The position numbers and the translations under genes are program-made. A stretch of DNA of 11,331 nt from Clostridiales bacterium (GTDB taxonomy: Bacteria; Bacillota; Clostridia; Oscillospirales; Acutalibacteraceae): NCBI GenBank assembly GCA_020860025.1, contig JAJBVC010000007.1, forward strand, positions 6,086-17,416, read 5' to 3'. The notes beneath the pieces were generated by a model, which saw only the letters and a list, made by a program, of their open reading frames with translations, was not told where the DNA came from and made no database searches. Below are positions 7,501 to 11,331 of the stretch, in pieces. Position 1 is the stretch's first letter, and each line of letters begins with the position of its first letter.

Positions 7501-9141
7501 ATGGCTAAGGATATTATTTACGGCGAGGATGCCCGTAAAGCACTTCAGGCAGGTATTGATAAGCTTGCCAACACAGTAAAAATCACACTTGGACCTAAAG
7601 GACGTAACGTAGTTCTTGACAAAAAATACGGTTCACCGCTTATCACAAACGACGGCGTTACAATCGCAAAGGAAATCGAGCTTGAGGATTCATTTGAAAA
7701 TATGGGCGCTCAGCTTGTAAAAGAGGTTTCATCAAAGACTAACGATGACGCAGGCGACGGAACAACAACAGCAACGCTTCTTGCTCAGGCTCTCGTTCGT
7801 GAGGGAATGAAAAATGTTGCGGCGGGTGCAAATCCAATGGCTGTTAAAAACGGCATTAAGGCTGCCGTAGACGCTACAGTAGACGCTGTAAAGGCTAATT
7901 CACAGCAGGTTAAGGGCAGTGATGATATTGCACGTGTTGCTACTGTTTCCGCTTCTGATGAGACTGTAGGCGCTCTTATCGCCGACGCTATGGAAAAGGT
8001 TTCCGCTGACGGAGTTATTACAGTCGAGGAATCAAAGACTGCCGATACCGTATGCGAGGTTGTTGAGGGTATGCAGTTTGACCGTGGCTATATTTCACCT
8101 TATATGGTAACCGATACAGATAAGATGGAAGCCGTTATTGACGATGCAATGCTTCTTATTACAGATAAAAAAATAAGCAGTGTTCAGGATATTCTTCCTC
8201 TTCTCGAATCTGTTCTTAAATCAGGTCAGAAGCTTGTAATCATCGCAGAAGATGTTGAGGGCGAAGCACTTCAGACAATTCTTCTTAATAAACTCAGAGG
8301 AACATTTACCTGCGTTTGCGTTAAAGCTCCGGGCTTTGGCGACAGAAGAAAAGATATGCTTCAGGATATTGCTGTTCTTACAGGCGGTCAGGTTATTACA
8401 TCGGACATCGGACTTGAGCTTAAAGACGCTACAATGGCAATGCTCGGTAAGGCTCGTCAGGTAAAGGTTACTAAGGAAAATACAATTATCGTTGACGGTG
8501 CAGGCGACAGTGCTGAAATTAAAAACCGTGTTTCACAGATTAGAACAGCCATTGACGCTACTACATCTGATTTTGATAAAGAAAAGCTTCAGGAACGTCT
8601 TGCTAAGATGGCAGGCGGTGTCGCTGTAATTAAAGTCGGCGCAGCTACAGAGACGGAAATGAAAGAAAAGAAACTTCGTATTGAGGATGCTCTTGCTGCC
8701 ACAAAGGCTGCTGTTGAAGAGGGTATCGTTGCAGGCGGCGGTGTTGCTCTTATCAATGCAATTCCGGCTGTTGAGGCTTTGCTTAATACGGATGATTCCG
8801 ACTTTAAGACCGGTGTTTCAATCGTTCTTAAAACTCTTGAGGAGCCTGTTCGTCAGATTGCCGAAAATGCAGGACTTGAAGGCTCTGTAATCGTTGATAA
8901 AATCAAGAGCTCCGGCACAGTAGGCTACGGACTTAACTTCGCAACAAATGAATATTGCGATATGATAAGCGCAGGTATCGTTGACCCTGCAAAGGTAACA
9001 CGTTCCGCTATCCAGAACGCAGCTTCGGTTGCAGGTATGGTTCTTACTACAGAATCGCTCGTTACCGATATTAAAGACCCACAGGCTGATGCAGCTCAGG
9101 CGGCAGCGCTTGCAGCATCACAGGGCGGCGGAATGTACTAA
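7501..9141 (+). CDS. groEL: Chaperonin GroEL (Hsp60)
   Basis: ATP-driven protein-folding chamber of two seven-membered rings, working with GroES in the cytoplasm. The product has 546 residues, the standard size. The equatorial ATP site is intact: GPKGRN (31-36), D51 in TNDGVTIA, and DDAGDGTTT with D86. The catalytic aspartate of the intermediate domain is D396 in LRIEDALAATKAAVEEG, followed by the AGGGVAL loop. The apical domain holds the usual VEGMQFDRGYISPYMV. The C-terminus ends QGGGMY, a short form of the flexible glycine-methionine tail. A strong AAGGAGG (7484-7490) lies ten bases before the start codon, consistent with high expression. It is co-transcribed with groES under CIRCE/HrcA control, and a strong terminator follows 20 bases after the stop. 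It is the only GroEL copy in the window. Confidence 0.99.
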   Translation: MAKDIIYGEDARKALQAGIDKLANTVKITLGPKGRNVVLDKKYGSPLITNDGVTIAKEIELEDSFENMGAQLVKEVSSKTNDDAGDGTTTATLLAQALVREGMKNVAAGANPMAVKNGIKAAVDATVDAVKANSQQVKGSDDIARVATVSASDETVGALIADAMEKVSADGVITVEESKTADTVCEVVEGMQFDRGYISPYMVTDTDKMEAVIDDAMLLITDKKISSVQDILPLLESVLKSGQKLVIIAEDVEGEALQTILLNKLRGTFTCVCVKAPGFGDRRKDMLQDIAVLTGGQVITSDIGLELKDATMAMLGKARQVKVTKENTIIVDGAGDSAEIKNRVSQIRTAIDATTSDFDKEKLQERLAKMAGGVAVIKVGAATETEMKEKKLRIEDALAATKAAVEEGIVAGGGVALINAIPAVEALLNTDDSDFKTGVSIVLKTLEEPVRQIAENAGLEGSVIVDKIKSSGTVGYGLNFATNEYCDMISAGIVDPAKVTRSAIQNAASVAGMVLTTESLVTDIKDPQADAAQAAALAASQGGGMY

Positions 9142-9160
9142 TCTGCCACTTATAAAATTT

Positions 9161-9207
9161 AAAGGTTGTTTGAATCTTCATCTTTTGAAGTTCGGGCAGC
9201 CTTTTTT
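9161..9207 (+). terminator. Rho-independent terminator of groES-groEL
   Basis: The arms 9161-9179 and 9187-9204 form an 18-pair stem, with several G-T pairs and one bulged T, closing a seven-base loop. A run of T (9202-9207) follows directly. Its position 20 bases after the groEL stop makes the assignment secure. Confidence 0.9.
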
Positions 9208-9378
9208 CTTTGTCTTTGCCTCGCCGAACTTTATGACGAAGTTGCAAGATGTTTTATATACTCATATTCTTTACTTTACTTAAAATTTATTGTAAAATAA
9301 AGATAAAGCAAGTGCTTTTGAAATAATTTTTTTATTTATTTTTTGCACCGGTATAAAAACACGAAAGGCGGAAATATT

Positions 9379-10101
9379 ATGACACTACAGGAAATTATAG
9401 ACGAGAGTAAAAGCATTGTCTTTTTCGGCGGAGCCGGAGTTTCTACCGAAAGCGGAATACCTGATTTTCGTTCGGTTGACGGACTTTATAATCAAAAATA
9501 CGATTATCCGCCGGAGGAAATTTTATCTCATACGTTTTTCTGCAATAATACCGAGGAATTTTACAGATTTTACAGAGATAAAATGCTTTGCAAAAATGCT
9601 GAGCCCAATATGGCACACCTTAAACTTGCGGAGCTTGAAAAGGCGGGAAAGCTGACGTGTGTCGTTACTCAAAATATAGACGGTCTGCACCAAAAAGCCG
9701 GAAGTAAAAATGTTTACGAACTTCACGGCTCAACGCTTAGAAATTACTGTACAAAGTGTAAAAAATTCTTTTCAGCCGACTATATAATGAATTCACAGGG
9801 CGTGCCTTACTGCGACAGCTGCGGCGGACTTATTAAGCCCGATGTTGTGCTTTATGAGGAAGGTCTTGATAATATAACCGTAAACGGCGCTGTTGACGCT
9901 ATATCAAAAGCCGATTGCCTTATCGTTGCCGGTACAAGTCTGACCGTTTATCCCGCAGCAGGATTTATAAGATATTTCAACGGCAAATATTTTGTCCTTA
10001 TCAATAAAACACCGACTCCTATGGATAAAAACGCCGATTTGGTTATATACGACAAAATAGGCGAAGTCCTGTCTAAAATTGATGTAAAACAATATAAATA
10101 G
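9379..10101 (+). CDS. Sir2 family NAD-dependent protein deacylase (sirtuin)
   Basis: Removes acyl groups, most likely acetyl, from protein lysines, using NAD and yielding nicotinamide and O-acyl-ADP-ribose. The 240-residue product is a minimal bacterial sirtuin. NAD-binding motif GAGVSTESGIPDFRS is at 18-32, TQNIDGLH at 97-104, and the catalytic histidine is H116 in ELHGS. The structural zinc is bound by C124, C127, C145 and C148. The later motifs are KPDVVLYEEGLD and GTSLTVYPAAG. I do not see a clear YxxR pair of the desuccinylase type, which favours deacetylase activity, but this needs alignment. The start at 9379 has AAAGGCGG seven bases upstream; a TTG at 9343 would add 12 residues unlike the family. 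There is no clear -35/-10 pair upstream, although TATAAA at 9352 could be part of one. It stands between the groEL terminator and a separately promoted acyltransferase. Its symbol might be cobB or srtN; I leave it open. Confidence 0.96.
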   Translation: MTLQEIIDESKSIVFFGGAGVSTESGIPDFRSVDGLYNQKYDYPPEEILSHTFFCNNTEEFYRFYRDKMLCKNAEPNMAHLKLAELEKAGKLTCVVTQNIDGLHQKAGSKNVYELHGSTLRNYCTKCKKFFSADYIMNSQGVPYCDSCGGLIKPDVVLYEEGLDNITVNGAVDAISKADCLIVAGTSLTVYPAAGFIRYFNGKYFVLINKTPTPMDKNADLVIYDKIGEVLSKIDVKQYK

Positions 10102-10130
10102 TGGACATTTTCAGAATTGTGCCGTATAAT
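10102..10130 (+). promoter_or_regulatory. Sigma-A-type promoter of the acyltransferase gene
   Basis: TGGACA (10102-10107) and a perfect TATAAT (10125-10130) are 17 bases apart. The -35 element starts on the base right after the sirtuin stop codon. The expected RNA start near 10137 leaves a leader of about 44 bases before the start at 10181. The gene can therefore be transcribed without the sirtuin, although no terminator separates the two. Confidence 0.72.
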
Positions 10131-10180
10131 AATTAACTCGTAAACAGAACCACTTATAAACAGAGCCGGAGGAGAGTTAA

Positions 10181-11266
10181 ATGTTACTTGCATTTGTTTT
10201 TATCGGAATATTATGCCTTTACAAAATAAGATTTTCATTTTTGGAAAAAGAAAAAATTGGCATATACAGTGATTATATGTCACTTGAAAAAACGACCGCA
10301 ATCAAAGGAATATTTATTCTGATTGTATTTTTCAGTCATATATTAGGCTATATTGAATTGAGCGATTCGCTTCTTAATACGACCTACAACACTATAAACG
10401 GTCTTATCGGTCAGTCTATGGTGTCTATGTTTATGCTTTATTCGGGTTATGGAATATTGCTGTCTATAGATAAAAAGGGTTCAAGTTATGTTAAAAGCAT
10501 ACCGACAAAGAGATTTCTAAAAGTATTGCTTCATTTTGATATTGCCGTTATTATATATGCCGTTGTTCAGCTTATACTCGGTAATACATACAGTATAGGC
10601 GAAGTGCTGTTGGCATTTACAGGATGGGAATCTGTCGGAAATTCTAACTGGTATATGTTTGCAATTCTTGTTCTTTATATTCTCACTTATATTTCGTTTA
10701 TATTCTTAAAAAACAACAAAAATTCAAAATATATAGGTACGGCAATTACAATAATTTTGACAGTAGTATTTATAATCATTATGAATAAATATAAAGATGT
10801 ATGGTGGTATGATACTCTTTTATGTTATCCTCTCGGAATGGTATATTATCTTGTTAAAGACAAAGTGGATGAAATTTTATCTAAATATAAAATGCTTTAC
10901 TGGATTATGTTGATTTTAGCGTTGGTTTGTACGGCTGTATTCCAAAAACTCAGCAATATTAACTACAGCTTATTTATTATTTTTAAACATATTTTCTTCG
11001 CTCTTTCAGTAGTTCTTATTACGATGAAATTCAGCATAAATAATAAAATCCTCAACTTTTTCGGTAAGCATCTTTTCTCAATTTTCATTTTGCAAAGACT
11101 CCCTATGACTATTTTTGGACATTTTGGTCTTAACGAATATCCGATTTTATTTGTGTCGATTTGTTTTGTGGCAACAATCGTTATCGCAATACCGTTTGAT
11201 TTATTGATGAATAAGCTTGACGGCGTACTTTTTAAAACAAAAAAGCAAATTAAATCACAAGCGTAA
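10181..11266 (+). CDS. Acyltransferase family 3 (AT3) integral membrane protein
   Basis: Polytopic membrane protein of the acyltransferase-3 family, whose members transfer acetyl or other acyl groups to surface polysaccharides, peptidoglycan, lipids or small molecules. The 361-residue product has about ten hydrophobic segments, typical of a stand-alone AT3 domain without an added SGNH domain. The motif near the first core helix reads IKGIFILIVFFSHI. The histidine (H53) is in the catalytic position, and lysine K42 lies where the family usually has arginine in its R-X10-H motif. FMLYSGYG (84-91) matches the family's FFxxSGY motif, and NSNWYMFAILVLY is also typical. The C-terminus is basic (KTKKQIKSQA). 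A strong GGAGGAG (10168-10174) precedes the start by six bases. The gene looks richer in A and T than its neighbours, partly because of the many Ile, Phe and Lys codons. Nothing nearby shows the acceptor: no glycosyltransferase or polysaccharide gene is present. Confidence 0.88.
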   Translation: MLLAFVFIGILCLYKIRFSFLEKEKIGIYSDYMSLEKTTAIKGIFILIVFFSHILGYIELSDSLLNTTYNTINGLIGQSMVSMFMLYSGYGILLSIDKKGSSYVKSIPTKRFLKVLLHFDIAVIIYAVVQLILGNTYSIGEVLLAFTGWESVGNSNWYMFAILVLYILTYISFIFLKNNKNSKYIGTAITIILTVVFIIIMNKYKDVWWYDTLLCYPLGMVYYLVKDKVDEILSKYKMLYWIMLILALVCTAVFQKLSNINYSLFIIFKHIFFALSVVLITMKFSINNKILNFFGKHLFSIFILQRLPMTIFGHFGLNEYPILFVSICFVATIVIAIPFDLLMNKLDGVLFKTKKQIKSQA

Positions 11267-11285
11267 ATAAATAAAAAACACATAT

Positions 11286-11324
11286 AAAAACCTGCTGAAA
11301 ACTCAAAAATTCAGTAGGTTTTTT
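11286..11324 (+). terminator. Rho-independent terminator after the acyltransferase
   Basis: CCTGCTGAA (11291-11299) pairs with TTCAGTAGG (11310-11318), with one G-T pair. The stem is extended by A-T pairs from the flanking A and T runs, and a ten-base loop closes it. Six T follow the stem. It lies 20 bases after the stop codon, so the acyltransferase is the last gene of its transcript. Confidence 0.93.
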
Positions 11325-11331
11325 CTTATAC

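Noticed and set aside
9305..9318. AAAGC-AAGT-GCTTT inverted repeat before the sirtuin gene as a terminator or operator
   Set aside because: The stem is only five pairs and short-looped, and the T-rich stretch is not directly adjacent. It could bind a regulator, but nothing else supports this.
1..11331. CRISPR array, insertion sequence, prophage, toxin-antitoxin or defence module
   Set aside because: No regularly spaced repeats, transposase, integrase or effector-like protein was found; every substantial coding region is accounted for by a known family.

Overview
The window reads as a chromosomal segment of a low-to-moderate GC, spore-forming member of the Clostridia. The basis is a sporulation sigma factor of the SigK type with a membrane-anchoring pro-sequence, Firmicutes-type uvrB/uvrA genes, a HrcA/CIRCE-controlled groES-groEL operon, strong AGGAGG-type ribosome binding sites and sigma-A-like promoters. 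The genus cannot be fixed from this sequence alone.

Layout. At 1-580 (minus strand) lies the start-proximal part of sigK, cut by the left window edge. A 265-base divergent intergenic region follows. It holds a possible SigE-type promoter for sigK, a LexA-box-like inverted repeat and a clear sigma-A promoter for uvrB. At 846-7042 is a tightly packed plus-strand cluster: uvrB, a MATE-family efflux transporter gene broken by a one-base frameshift in a run of eight A, and uvrA. The gaps are 3 bases (uvrB to MATE) and an 8-base overlap (MATE to uvrA), so the three are probably one operon. UvrA and UvrB together recognise bulky DNA lesions in nucleotide excision repair.

At 7121-9207 is a complete heat-shock chaperonin operon: promoter, perfect CIRCE operator, groES, groEL and a rho-independent terminator. 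At 9379-10101 is a sirtuin (NAD-dependent protein deacylase). It is followed at 10181-11266 by a membrane-bound acyltransferase-3 family protein, which has its own good promoter overlapping the sirtuin stop codon and its own terminator at the right end of the window.

This is mostly ordinary housekeeping and sporulation sequence. I see no CRISPR array, insertion sequence, tRNA, rRNA, phage or defence module, and no convincing sign of an undescribed system. The points most worth a second look are the frameshifted transporter lodged between uvrB and uvrA, the candidate SOS box upstream of uvrB, and the pro-sequence and promoter of sigK.
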